A DNA stretch of 64,000 nucleotides from Dysidea avara (GCF_963678975.1 NC_089274.1:48080075-48144074), one strand, 5' to 3'. Positions 1 through 10,487 are shown, numbered from the stretch's first letter. The notes: a model not told the origin generated them from the letters alone. Translations and numbers: made by a program.

Positions 1-380
1 GGTGCAGTGAACTGTTCTGTTACTGGGAGGGTGTAGTTCTGACATGAAAATATACTAGTACCATTAGGAGTAAATGTGACTGTGTTTGATTGGATGAGTG
101 AATAAGTAGTGCCTCCAGTCCTCTCCCAAATACCAGGATTAAATGTCACTGATGGTACACCTAGTAACTGATAACAGAACTCCCAGGTAGTCACAATTCC
201 TTCACACTGAACTGTATATCCAGTTAGTATGTATGTTTGACCTTGATCAATAACAGCTGCCCCAGTCTGAAACACTGATCCAACAGTATCAGGAGCTGTA
301 CACACTTGACCACTCACTGCTGCTGTAATGTACACCACAACAGTAATCAACTTGTAGTAGTTATAATACTTACCAGACAT
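1..380 (-). CDS. N-terminal part of a secreted or cell-surface protein (partial, runs off the window)
   Basis: Reading the minus strand from the ATG at 380-378, the frame stays open for 126 codons to the window edge. Residues 1-24 look like a signal peptide: a lysine and several tyrosines, then the hydrophobic run LITVVVYITAAVSG, with cleavage likely just before QVC. The mature start contains spaced cysteines (QVCTAPDTVG, VQCEG, FCYQ, FSCQNYT) and N-glycosylation motifs (NGT, NYT). This suits an extracellular Ig-like or related beta-sandwich domain, but I do not recognise the family. There is an alternative gene model: GTAAGT directly after ATG-TCT-G and an AG just before CAGCAGTGAGTGG would define a 51-nt intron. 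Upstream sequence is also open in that frame and hydrophobic, so the true start could lie further upstream. The gene may be a relative of the receptor at 56.9-60.7 kb, but it cannot be the same gene because the order on the strand is wrong. Confidence 0.6.
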   Translation of the reverse strand, partial: MSGKYYNYYKLITVVVYITAAVSGQVCTAPDTVGSVFQTGAAVIDQGQTYILTGYTVQCEGIVTTWEFCYQLLGVPSVTFNPGIWERTGGTTYSLIQSNTVTFTPNGTSIFSCQNYTLPVTEQFTA

Positions 381-1205
381 TAACACTATGTAAATAGCTA
401 CAATCCTGATACAAGTAGTTGCTATTAAAATAAGCACATAACTTTTATAACAATAGTTGTAAATGTAGTAAATGAGATAGCATAATAACAGGGTTGTATA
501 TAACAGATGAAAATTTTAAACAAGTAACTAATGTTATGTACCATAACAGTTCCATGGATTAAAACTGGATGAATTAGACTTGTAGTTTTTTTACAAATAA
601 TAGTAAAAAATTGGTACAGTGAAATGTACTTGCACTTCACTTAAGTGCTCCCTTGATTTCAGCTAGAATATTTGTACTTGTTTATTTATTAGCTTTACAG
701 CATCTGTTTGTAAATCACAGTCAAATGGTATGCATGCTGAAGACATGCCAGCAACTGGAGCTGGCATCCAGAGGTAATTAATTACAGTCACATCACTAGA
801 AATTATTAAAATTAGTGGGAATGGTTCACTGGAACAGCAGTAGAATGGGCCCACAGAATGTGACATGTGCAGGTTCCATCAGAATAAAAATTGTTAGCAA
901 AGTGATTCCACAAGTACCCAAATAATTGGTGTTTGATTGTGTTGGTAACTAATAAGTACTTTTAAATGAGTACTTTTAAACATAGATGATGGTGGGAGCA
1001 AACACCACACACACCTGTTAGCTGAAGGAGAGCATTATCTAGAAAAAGAGCATAATTTGGAGTAACAACATATGCGCAGCAAGTAACATGCAGTCAGTCA
1101 ATAGGTAATCACGTTATTTAATTTTCCCCTGTTTACTGTACCTGAAGCCTCAGACGTTTTGGTTGTGATCGTTAGTTCCATGTCAAGTATCCAAACTTCC
1201 ATCAT
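381..1205. other. Non-coding stretch, upstream of the partial gene
   Basis: No convincing coding sequence, RNA gene or terminal-repeat element is visible. The short open frames on the minus strand lack any recognisable domain. The part next to 380 should hold the promoter and 5' UTR of the minus-strand gene. Confidence 0.4.
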
Positions 1206-1570
1206 CAGGGGCGGAGGAAGTAGTTGATATGAGGGGGGGCTGAGCTGACCCAGATTTATGGAAATGAGGCACTACATTGTCTCTGGTTTGGTAAGGTGAG
1301 ACCAAAAAAAAAACAAAGGTCACAGCCAGCTTACAATAGCTGCCCACCTCACCAGCTACGCATTTATAGTTGATAAACTACATAAAAATCCTTACATAGC
1401 TCACTACACACTACTCTAATACTGTGACTGCTTTATTAGAGTGACTGCTCTATTAGAGTATCTCAGTCTTTATCACAGTTTTCAGCCCCACTCCAAGGAT
1501 CATTTCAGTGTGATATCATTCTGAGGAAGGCTTCAGCCCCCTAGACCCCCCCCCCTTTCCACCACCTATG
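1206..1570. mobile_element. hAT-like MITE, copy 1 (365 bp)
   Basis: The element starts CAGGGGCGGAGGAAG and ends CCACCACCTATG. It is flanked by TCCATCAT on the left (1198-1205) and GCCATCAT on the right (1571-1578), an 8-bp target duplication with one mismatch. A second copy of the same family lies at 16658-17014 with a perfect 8-bp duplication, and this fixes the ends. Internally it has a G-run near the left end, a C-run near the right end, and the CTCTATTAGAG module (about 1414-1466) that recurs in other elements of the window. It has no coding capacity, so it must have been moved by a transposase encoded elsewhere. The 8-bp duplication and CAG start fit the hAT superfamily, but the terminal repeats are weak. 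Confidence 0.72.
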
Positions 1571-1762
1571 GCCATCATCACCAGTCCTGACACACTCTAC
1601 TGCTATTTTACAGCTAAGTGCCTCTGGCCATAGTAAACCTTGTTCAGAGTCTTCAGACACAACTATTTAGCTCACCTCTATGACAATTAGTACTCATAGT
1701 AATTATAGCTGCTTGGTTGCTAGGTCACAATATTCAACCAGAAGAATCTGACCTTATAATAT

Positions 1763-1814
1763 AATTACTAAATCCTTACAAGCTAATATTATAATGATTG
1801 TAAGGATTTAGTAC
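1763..1814. repeat. Short hairpin palindrome
   Basis: TACTAAATCCTTACAA is followed after about 20 nt by its reverse complement TTGTAAGGATTTAGTA. This is a perfect 16-bp stem and could be a remnant of a miniature inverted-repeat element. Confidence 0.6.
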
Positions 1815-1886
1815 TCTTACCCAAAAAAGAAGGTTTGGTGATACGATGCTAAGTCAAAATCTTCCATACCTATCATAGTTATCATA

Positions 1887-2113
1887 CAGTGGATCCTCAC
1901 TAATCTGAACTCCAGTAATCTGAACACTTGCTAATTCGAATAGAAGAAATGACTGTTCTATTAGGGCATTTTGGGAATAAGTGTATTTTCTATTAGAGTA
2001 TTTGAACTGGGCTCTGTATATAATCAATAGGTTCACTAATCCTAACAAATTCACTAATCTGAACAGACTTTTGACTTGAGAACAGAGCTGTTTGGATTAG
2101 TGAGGATCCACTG
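1887..2113. mobile_element. Pogo/Tigger-type MITE (227 bp)
   Basis: The left end CAGTGGATCCTCACTAATC is repeated in inverted form at the right end (GATTAGTGAGGATCCACTG), a perfect 19-bp terminal repeat. The CAGTGGATCC-type start is typical of non-autonomous pogo/Tigger elements, which insert at TA. TA is present on the left (CATA before the CAG) but not preserved on the right. The interior repeats 'actaatctgaac' and includes a TATTAGAGTAT module. There is no coding sequence. Confidence 0.75.
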
Positions 2114-4000
2114 AACTAACAATTGACTGCTAGTATAAATGTATTAGAAACCTCCAGCAGTTCTATCATCACTCTCGTGTGCCAAAAGACAGCTACATTT
2201 AGCTAACCCTTAGATATCACATCATGGTTAATACCAACATAACTTGTGCATCACGTAACCCGGCTCATCAGGTCCTCATTTGGAAACAAAGCAAACATGC
2301 ACATATACATGTATTTTCCCAGGAGGTGAACATGTACTGACTATAGCTATGCAACAACAACTAGCAAACAGTTAGCTGTAAACTTGTTATATTTATATTC
2401 CACGTGTTAGCGAAGGAATTAGAGTCTAGGTGTACCCTGGGAATCAATATGAATCACAGCAATACAGTACATTTGCCCCCCCTCCCATCCCTTCAGGTAC
2501 ATAACATTAGCCATTTCCCTTTAACGCTATCATGTTTTCACTTGGTTTAGTGGCTGAATTGGGCTAAATACAGCAACCGTTAATAGCAATATAAACGATC
2601 AATTACTGAAATATCCATGTTACTTCATGCAATCAATAATCACAGGGTAATATATCCGTTCGACACTTTTGGTTTCTTGCTATAATTATAAACTAAAAGT
2701 ACTGTATGACAATAAATTTTGACAGAAATAAAAGTTGACAAACTGGATTTGTCAAAAATCAATAAGCACCATCAATAGTGAGTGTTTAGATCTGTGGTTC
2801 TCAACACTTAATTTGTCAGAGTTGATAAATTGTGGATTTATTAACTTTTTCCCTTTTCCCTGCATCAAAAATTGCAGCCTAAAATCCAATCCCAGAGCTA
2901 CATTTTTGGGGAAGTGTCTCCATACTTCCTCAAATTTATTTATTAGCTATACATAATAAAATATGTTCATTAAAGTTTAAAAACCCTTTAAAATCCCATA
3001 TAAAAAATTAATCAACCAAGTAGAAAATGTGGTCCATTTACATAGCTACTATGTTAGCTATTTTGTAACACTACATACTACACCTCAATCAACTAGTTAT
3101 AGTAATTTTGTGTTGCCCACAAGGGACCTGCAAGGAGGCTAGAGATAGTTTGTGAAGCAGATACGGACTTTGTAATTCACTAATTATTCTGTAACCATGC
3201 TAAGATTGAACAAATTGTTTCAAACCACAAATAATATACAACAACAGTATCTTCTCAACCATTTTAGAGGTTGTGTATCATATTTGCTGGTGTAATTTTC
3301 CCATAAACAAAAGCCTCAAGGCTGCTTTTAATCTTTGTATGCATAAAGATGTGGTAGAACACCCCACCCCTATTCTATTAAAAGAAAAATGTTCCTTTGG
3401 ATTAAGCAAATTGCCATCTGTTATCAGCAAAGACTACCTCATTTGGCTCAACCTTCTTAAATTAATAGATACACCATGGCAGTGACATCTCCTATAAAAG
3501 CTAAGTGGGATGAATTCCAACTACTAGTTTTAACTGCAAGTCATGCCATATACTATATCAGTGACACATCATACTTAATGTACATGTAGAAAAAGAAGAA
3601 ACTGTACAACTGTGCACAACCTCCAAGGATGACTGGATAAAATGCCACAACAGTAAGAAGTATATGCAGAGCAAGTGCCATAAAGCTCATGATGATTATG
3701 TTTCAAATCCTGACACATGCTAACAAGTGATTAAGTCCTATAAAATGCCAGTGTCATGATTACTGTAGCAATCTGGAACTATTGTAGAAAGAGGATGATG
3801 AAATCATTACTAAAACGGTACAAGCCACATCCCATGTTTGACTGGTACTTCACATTCTAGCATTACAGACATTTAGGTATCAATCACAGGAGTAGTTTAC
3901 CAGCTGTTAAGTTTAAATGTAGGTAATGTAGGAGATGAGATAACACCACGATTTTCTAAACATCTTTAAACCAAGCTCTAGTCTCTGATGACTGCAAATG
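2114..4000. other. Non-coding stretch
   Basis: AT-rich sequence with no supported gene. Around 2780-2930 there is a piece containing 'ctgtggttctcaac' and 'cctaaaatccaatc', sequence types common in decayed hAT-like repeats. A related piece lies near 50920-50970. Nothing else is recognisable. Confidence 0.35.
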
Positions 4001-4009
4001 CTTTAGTAA

Positions 4010-4314
4010 CATATTTGCTTCTCAGGGGGAAGGGCACAAACAGGCTAGGTTTTAGATGGATAGAGAGAGCATATTCTAGTAATAATTGCTGAAGCAGCAA
4101 AATTCACCTCTTAGTAGCATCTTACAGTTGATTTTTGCCATTCTGGGATTATGAAGTCTTAATGCACACAAAAGTGCTGGGTGACAGTTTGACTTAGTTT
4201 CAGGTTAGTTTGCAATAAATGGTAGTAATAATTATTATGCATCTTATAATTATAAACTGATTTTGACCTGACAAGGTTTAGCATTTCAATCAAAAGAACT
4301 ATGGCTCCTCAACA
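4010..4314. repeat. Diverged copy of the GGCGGATCC-type MITE, interrupted at its right end
   Basis: From 'gggggaagggcacaaac' to 'caatcaaaagaac' this stretch matches 49140-49500 in the same order: 'gggcacaaacaggcta', 'cacctcttagtag', 'gttgatttttgcca', 'gtgctgg(g/a)tgacagttt', 'ttttgacctgacaaggttta'. The MITE was then hit by the Mutator-like element at 4315-5550. A short remainder ('ctcctcaacaaaggg') follows at 5551. Confidence 0.65.
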
Positions 4315-5550
4315 GGTAGGTATAAACAGTGGACCAGGGGACCAAGGACCAGGAGACTCGCAGGGACCCAACTTTTCATGGCATTTTATATTCTTCACAA
4401 TTTTATACATTCCATACCTGTACTAGATAGTCAAAATGTGTCGTGTTTCATGGCCAATCCACCCTTTCTCCGTCACTGTGTCTCACACGATGTTTATATT
4501 AATTAGAAATTATAAGCGCCTCTGAAAACAGATCTGCAGCTAGCTGCACAATGAGCATACTAGTCTATTATAATGCCTAGCTACTACAGTTCAGAAACAT
4601 TGTGCAAACAAGTATTCCAGGTAAAATGAAGCAATCACTGCAAGTTACATCATCAGCTCAATAACCAAGACAAGACTTTACACTTAGTGCATCATGTCGA
4701 GCATCATGTGGTGCACCATGAGTGCATGAAGGTGAAGGTTTGCTGTTAATACCATGCAGTTCCTTGAGCTGAGGGCCAATGCTAAGCAGTCCAGACCAGC
4801 GTTGAAACCGGGTCACTACTGCTGACCCGGATGACCCACTGCCACTGACCCGGATAGCAATCCGGCAGACCCGGATGTGACCCAGATTAATTAAAGGCGA
4901 GGCGTGCGATAAGAGCTATGTTTCGGCTAGTCTCAAGCGAGCAAGATTACGTTTTGAGCATTCAATTCATGTTGAGTAAACAGGGGCGGATCCAGACTTT
5001 TAAAAAGGGTTCCACTTTATAATTGCAACTAAGACCAAAAAAAAAGGTCATCACCTACTGACAATAGCTACCCCTCATGATAGATACCCTCAGTTTCGTG
5101 CTACATACTGGATTTACTAATAAATGGGCATGGCTGAGCGTATGTTTGTAATGCGATAAGTGGGCGTGGCTCATGAAAGAGCTACTCTATAGCGTTTATA
5201 AGTTTCCCCATCGTCAAACAAACAATTTCGTTTCTCACGTGATCCAATCTGGCTCATACCCGGATGACCCGGAGCAAATGTGACCCGGTTGACCCGACCC
5301 GGTTTCAACGCTGGTCCAGACCCTTCAGCTAGCCCCTCAGGGTAGTGGGCGGTTATAATTTCTAGGCATTGTACGAGGCACCGCGATCACTGTGACAGAG
5401 AAAGAGTGGTCTGGCAATGCGAGACTAGCCACTGTGACTCACAATGGTATCTAGTACAAGTATAGACTGTATACATACTGTGAAGTATATAAAATTTCAC
5501 AATGGATCCCCGGGGCCTTGGGTCCCAGGGTCCACTGTTTATACCTACCC
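4315..5550. mobile_element. Mutator-like non-autonomous DNA transposon (1.24 kb)
   Basis: The termini GGTAGGTATAAACAGTGGAC and its inverse (GTCCACTGTTTATACCTACC) match over at least 20 bp. A weaker inverted similarity continues for about 70 bp inwards. The flanks CTCCTCAACA (4305-4314) and CTCCTCAACA (5551-5560) form a perfect 10-bp target duplication. Long terminal repeats with a 9-10 bp duplication are what Mutator-like elements produce. No transposase is encoded. A 517-bp hAT element is nested inside at 4797-5313. Confidence 0.75.
4797..5313. mobile_element. hAT MITE nested in the Mutator-like element (517 bp)
   Basis: It starts CAGCGTTGAAACCGGG and ends CCCGGTTTCAACGCTG, perfect inverted termini. 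The flanks GTCCAGAC (4789-4796) and GTCCAGAC (5314-5321) are an exact 8-bp target duplication, diagnostic for hAT. Subterminally there are many 'gacccgg' repeats in both orientations, likely transposase binding sites. The middle (about 4980-5090) contains 'aggggcggatccag' and a poly-A/'ggtcatcacc' block similar to other MITEs of the window, so it may itself be composite. Confidence 0.88.
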
Positions 5551-5560
5551 CTCCTCAACA

Positions 5561-5976
5561 AAGGGAAGTTACCTCATGTAGCCTGCAAGTATACAATAAC
5601 ATCAAGAACATAATCAGAAATCCAGCTATCAATTTTATCAATAGCAAAACCTTTCACATCATGCAGTGACTAAAGTGTGATCTACATCAGATGTAACATT
5701 ACAGCAACACAAGTTTTGCTTACATTTAGAAAGCAACCAAAGCCAGGACTCATTAAAGATACTTGCATAGTTCCACCATGTTCTAAAAGCAGAAATCTTA
5801 TGGAACATCAACTGCATACCACAACTGAATGACACAAACAGTCAAATTTCAAATTAAAGGTACAGTGGCAAAATGGCATTGCAAAATGGCATTGCAAAAT
5901 AGCCACCTTCAGTAGCCCTGCCTCTCAGTACAAACATCACCATGCATCAATCTAAAGACATACTGGTGCTGGTGAG
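5561..5976. other. Non-coding stretch
   Basis: No gene or element is recognised between the Mutator-like element and the next hAT MITE. 'gcaaaatggcatt' is repeated twice near 5870-5895. Confidence 0.35.
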
Positions 5977-6328
5977 CAGGGCCGCCCACAGTGGAGGGCA
6001 ACTGGGGCATTTTGCCCCAGGCCCCAGCCTGAAAGGGCCCCAGGAGGCCCCATGAAGGGCGCCCTGAATACCTGTTTAAAAGATCGATATACTCTAATAG
6101 AGCAGTCAGATCTAAATACTCTAATAGAGCAGTCACAGTATTCTTCAGAGGAGCAGTGTAGCAAGCTTATAGATAAGTAGATATGGTTGGTGATGGGTAG
6201 TTATTGTCATTGCCAGCAGGTTGTGACTTTTTTTTTTTTTTTTTTTTTGGTCTTCACCTTACAACTTGGGTCAAGGGCCCCACTTCAACTCTTTGCCCTG
6301 GGCCCCTTAATTTCTCTGGGCGGCCCTG
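5977..6328. mobile_element. hAT MITE with CAGGGCCGCCC termini (352 bp)
   Basis: The termini CAGGGCCGCCCA and TGGGCGGCCCTG are inverted repeats. The exact 8-bp duplication CTGGTGAG is at 5969-5976 and 6329-6336. The interior contains two tandem TACTCTAATAGAGCAGTCA modules (about 6090-6137) and a T-run of about 20 bases at 6229-6248. It has no transposase. Open frames on both strands inside it are by-products of its GC-rich ends. Confidence 0.88.
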
Positions 6329-6336
6329 CTGGTGAG

Positions 6337-6959
6337 TATTCATCAGAGATGGACACAAATCCTGAATAAGACCACAGCTCCTTTAAGAGAAAATGAAAGC
6401 AATATCAATATCTATTAGTAACATATACCCTCAGTTCATTGCATGGACAGCAGCCCCTCACTCCCTAAGGGTTGGCCAGCACACAACTGTATAAAGCCAG
6501 CAGTGAGCAGAATGTCCATTACAATTACACATAAAATGACTTTGGAAATCAAAATGTTTCACAACACACTTGATCTCTTGTCCAAAGCTATCAGTCAGCA
6601 AATGCCATCAGGGGGAATAATTATAGGGTCAACAAAAGTGATGCACATTCAATCAACAAGCCAATAATGCTATGGCAGAACACAGTTTACCTAGTACAGA
6701 AAGGAGTGAAACCCTCATTATACTTTCAACCATGAGCATCATCAACCATGAGCATCAATGCCAGAGGGTGCAGCAGCACCTGAAGTTCATAATGTGAGGC
6801 ACAAAACCATCCAACATATCAAAGTTAATGAATGTACTGGAGTTACCTCTGCCTGACAATAGGCTGGCATACCTGCCCCAATGTGCAGACCCTCAGAAAA
6901 CAAAAATATAATTAATATAATTAGTATTAGTATAAATATAATTAATTAGTATAATATAT
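6337..6959. other. Non-coding stretch
   Basis: No supported gene. The open frame of 74 codons at 6443-6667 has no recognisable domain. An AT-rich, TAATTAGTATA-type low-complexity run lies at 6905-6965. Confidence 0.35.
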
Positions 6960-7332
6960 TTAATTATAAGTTTTTTCTACTGCCTGACTGACTGAATGAC
7001 TGACTGACTCCTTCAGAAAAGCGTAACTTGATAGAAGCTAAAACTACTGGCTTGATTTTTTCACTGTTCAACGTTGCTTCAGCCAACAGGTGCCTTTTGG
7101 CATACCACAGTACATACAATGCATGCCTCATGGACTTACCTGTGTCCTCCTTTGTGTCCCATTTAGCTTTGCTGACAGCGCAAGGTGTCGATTCACGGCA
7201 GCAACACGTAATGGATTCCCTACATTTGACAGGAATCGTCCGAGTATTCCATTGTGACTGGATTGATTGCAGAGGCCCTTCTCCTAGTGTTCTTCTTTTG
7301 TAACACTGTGTAACGGACTGACGGTTGAACAC
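6960..7332 (-). repeat. Dispersed repeat with a relic coding frame (copy 1)
   Basis: The minus-strand translation contains CRESTPCAVSKAKWDTKED. A related repeat on the plus strand at 51067-51336 contains YRKSTPCVVSKKNWNTKED. The shared peptide pattern and DNA similarity (reverse complement of about 7080-7200 against 51170-51285) show one repeat family, probably once protein coding or carrying a conserved transcript. The left end has a (TGAC)n tract ('ctgactgactgaatgactgac') and 'ccttcagaaaagcgtaact', which is also found near 59020-59050. I do not recognise the encoded protein. Confidence 0.5.
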
Positions 7333-8117
7333 AGTGAATTAGACAGAAAATAAGTTCCCACTTGAATACAGTATATGGTTGTGTCACATCCTCAGGTGAT
7401 GCTGGGTATATAAGGGTGCTTTAATTCAATCTATGCCACATGTATGATACAGGTTGGCTCCCGCCCACCCTCCCAAGTTTTCCTTAGAAGATTGGAGTTA
7501 AAAAGTAGATGTAAATTGTACATTTGAACTTAATCTTGCATACACAGCAGAGTGGAGCAAGTTAGGGTTTTCCCTGGTGATTTGAAAATGTATGCAGCCA
7601 CCAGATTATTCCCAGGGCTGTTTGGTCTGAGCAGCTCTTTGTTAAGATTATTATTATTTTGCTAGCCCCCACTCTGCTACCCAAGCTTTCTCATGTATTT
7701 TGTGTCGATAGTATTTGATGCGATGTGTGTGTGCTCTGTAGTTCATTTAAAATTATTATTGTTAGCCAACCGCTATGGTGTGGCCATTACGCTTCATTTT
7801 CAGCTCCCTATATCATACACCATACATACACCCTTATCCCTTTCCCAATCATATTTCTCAGTGGGGTTGTGCCACTTTGCTAATTCAGTAATTGATAGTT
7901 GAGGCATGATTTCCGATAAAAGCAATAAGTCTAGTACCATTCCTTCCATTCTAATGTGGGGCCTAAATGGTAAAATTCAACAGTAAAACACTATACTGAG
8001 AGGAATGGTGTTTATTTGCTTCTATGTGTTGTAAACATAGCTAGCTATATAGCTGCTCAGAATGGCTTCCAAGGTGGCTTCCCCTTATTAACGGTGTGGA
8101 TCTGAACTTGTTTGCAC
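7333..8117. other. Non-coding stretch
   Basis: No gene, terminal repeat or RNA gene is visible. Confidence 0.3.
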
Positions 8118-8560
8118 CCTATGGTAGGCCATTTGTTTCAAAATGATTATTTGATATGTTCAATGAATTATTTGGTATGTTCAGTGAATTATTTGGTATG
8201 TGCAATGAATTATTTGGTATATTCAATGAATTATTTGATATGTTCAATGAATTATTTGGTATAGCTATTCAATGAATTATTTGGTATATTCAATGAATTA
8301 TTTGATATGTTCAATGAAGTATTTGGTATATTCAATAAATCATTTGGTATATTCAATGATTTGAGTGTTTTATTTTGTGGACTATATTTTTGCAAATTAT
8401 ATATTTTGCATTGGTTGTGTTAAGTATCGTTATCATAATCGGGTTGTTGTTAGTATCGCTACAGAGCTTATCAGAGGGCGTGGTAATTATTTCTAAGTGC
8501 CTAGCTCTCACTAATTTAAGACACACGTTAGCGCTGCTCCGCCATTTTCCATAGGGGATG
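8118..8560 (+). repeat. Dispersed repeat R1 with an internal 21-bp minisatellite (reference copy)
   Basis: It begins about 'cctatggtaggccatttg' and ends about 'ccattttccatagggg', so CCTATGG occurs inverted at the two ends. From about 8142 to 8360 there are ten units of a 21-bp repeat (TTATTTGGTATGTTCAATGAA with variants). After it comes a unique part including 'ggttgttgttagtatcgct' and 'agggcgtggtaattatttc'. A second copy lies inverted at about 17930-21470, split by later insertions. Because 21 is a multiple of 3, one frame reads as a CNELFGM-type heptad; this is not evidence for a protein. Confidence 0.7.
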
Positions 8561-8572
8561 AAAGATGCCAAA

Positions 8573-8600
8573 CTATTATTATTATTATTATTATTATTAT
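8573..8600. repeat. (ATT)n microsatellite
   Basis: About nine consecutive ATT units directly right of repeat R1. Confidence 0.85.
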
Positions 8601-9008
8601 ATTATATTGTTTAATTAGCAGAGCCCGCCTGGGGCATAAGTGCTAATGTACATTAAATTAAAAGTGATTGTATAATAATTGTTTGAAGCTGTCAATAGTT
8701 TGTTGGTTGATGATGTCTTGTGGTAACTAGGTCGGTTGTGCTGTGAATTGTTCTAATCTATGTGCGAAAGGAAGTGGATTGAGTTTTTATACTTTCCAAA
8801 ATATCTGGATTGAAGGATTGCAGTGCTAGCTACATGTCAACAGAAAGAATCTATAGCTACCCAGTGAAGCACGAGGTGAAGCATACAGTGATATAGCCGG
8901 TAAACATCAGTGTAGTCATTAATGGAGAAAAAGAGTGGCTAACAACCAGTTTACATCGAAGTACATCCCTTCTATCTTCAAACGTGTTGACAGTCCGATG
9001 AGACAAAA

Positions 9009-9430
9009 ATGGAAGTCCGGCCGGCTAGTCGCGGATTTTCAAAGAACGGCTTCCCGGGATACGTGGAACAGACCGAGAACTCTCTGATAACTGAATAGCA
9101 AAAGGTAAAAGCAAAGGAATGCAGAGTCCAGCAGAAGGAACAAGAAAACTGGAAGAAGAAAGAACAGCTGGCAAAGATTAGAGGAGAGGAAAAGATGTGA
9201 AGAAAATGAGAGGGAGAGATTGTCACAGTTAATAGAAGAAGAAACAAGAGAAGGTGAACGAGCTAGAGTAAGAAAATATTGAGGTTGGATGAACTGAACA
9301 GATTACAACGAGCTTAAGAAATATTTAAATTAGACTATGATGAACTACATAAGAAATAATGAAGAACTACTCCAGAAGTATATAAGGCCATGGAAGAACT
9401 TGAACTCCTGAGAACAAGAGAAGCCTAACT
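9009..9430 (+). pseudogene. Degraded coiled-coil coding sequence
   Basis: From ATG at 9009 the frame reads MEVRPASRGFSKNGFPGYVE and stops at a TAG about 27 codons on. Beyond it, pieces in shifting frames stay rich in Lys, Glu, Arg, Gln and Leu (for example KAKECRVQQKEQENWKKKEQ, then ENERERL..IEEETREGERA, then LDELNRLQRA). This is the composition of a long coiled coil broken by several stops and frameshifts. I do not recognise the parent gene. It could be a decayed transposon ORF or a processed host gene. Confidence 0.4.
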
Positions 9431-10057
9431 GAACACAAAGGTCAATTGGTTACAATCAGCTTACAGACAGAGTTTAGAAGACAACAATAAGCAGGTGAAG
9501 TTTTATACCGGGCTGCCATCTTTTGCAGTTTGCTAGCTATATACCTGAATGCCATTTTTCTGGCTGTGCCATGTTTGATCAGCTCTTAATTACTTTGATG
9601 AAGTAATGCTTAAATATTCCACATCAAGATTTGGAATGACAAGAGCTCAAACTTATAAGAAGCATAACACATACATACTTTTAATAGGCATCACTCAAAA
9701 GGCTGCATTTGACTGAAAACTGTGCTCTGCTTTCAACACTGTTGCCTGGAGATGTCATCTTAGCAGATTGTGGCTTCACAATTGATCAGGCTGCACTGTG
9801 CAGAAGTCAAGATACATCCTTTTACTAGGTAAACTGACACTGCTTGCCAGCTGTCTCCAGTTAGGATGTTGAAAGAGTCATTGGGCTGATGAGGCAAATG
9901 TTTTTGATATTGCGATCAACTCTTTCTATTAATGTGCTTAAAGGTGATGAAGGAAAGCATATCTCCTATTGATAAAATAGGTGCACTATGTAATTGTTGT
10001 GATTGGTAGTACCATTTTAACTTTTTTTTTCATATAATGTACACTGTTAATATTTAT

Positions 10058-10380
10058 CTAATCCAAAACAGCCAAGCTGTAAAAAAAGAGTGCGGCCCTG
10101 AGAAAGGCTATGGTGAAAAAAGATGTGAAATCCAAGGTGGCGGCCAAGAAATGGCTGTGATGGTAGGTTAATGGTAAAAATTTGAATAACAACAACTCAG
10201 TGAATTTGGTGCCGCTTGGTCTTGGCACAAAATTCACTTGAATTGTCGTTATTAAAATTTTTACCATTAACCTACCATCACAGCCATTTCTTGGCCGCCA
10301 TCTTGGATTTCACATCTTTTTTCACCATAGCCTTTCTCAGGGCCACACTCTTTTTTTACAGCTTGGCTGTTTTGGATTAG
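10058..10380. mobile_element. Near-perfect palindrome / foldback element (323 bp)
   Basis: The left arm starting CTAATCCAAAACAGCC (10058-10183) is matched by the reverse complement of 10255-10380 with only two differences over 126 bp. The inverted match continues imperfectly to a centre of about 10 nt near 'gcttggtctt'. The whole element is therefore a hairpin with arms of about 155 bp. Such long, nearly identical arms imply recent insertion or arm-to-arm conversion. No clear target duplication was found. Confidence 0.85.
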
Positions 10381-10440
10381 ATTTCACTTCTTTTTGTATT
10401 TGTATACCTCAAAGCCGGCCTATGGCTGGCTTTAGGGCTT
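10381..10440. repeat. Short dispersed repeat also present at 61960-62040
   Basis: 'ttagatttcacttcttttt...cctcaaagccggcctatggc' resembles 'tggatttcatttccttttg...ctccaaagccagccatagg' at 61965-62020. Two sites share about 60 bp, including an inverted AAAGCCGGCC/GGCTTT block. Possibly the end of an unclassified element. Confidence 0.45.
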
Positions 10441-10487
10441 TTTAACCTGTCATTGTTTCTTTACTACAGGAAGAAAAAAAGGTGAAG

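Noticed and set aside
5909..6164. Open frames at the right end of the hAT MITE
   Set aside because: Composed of MITE terminal repeats and CTCTAATAGAG modules; not a gene.
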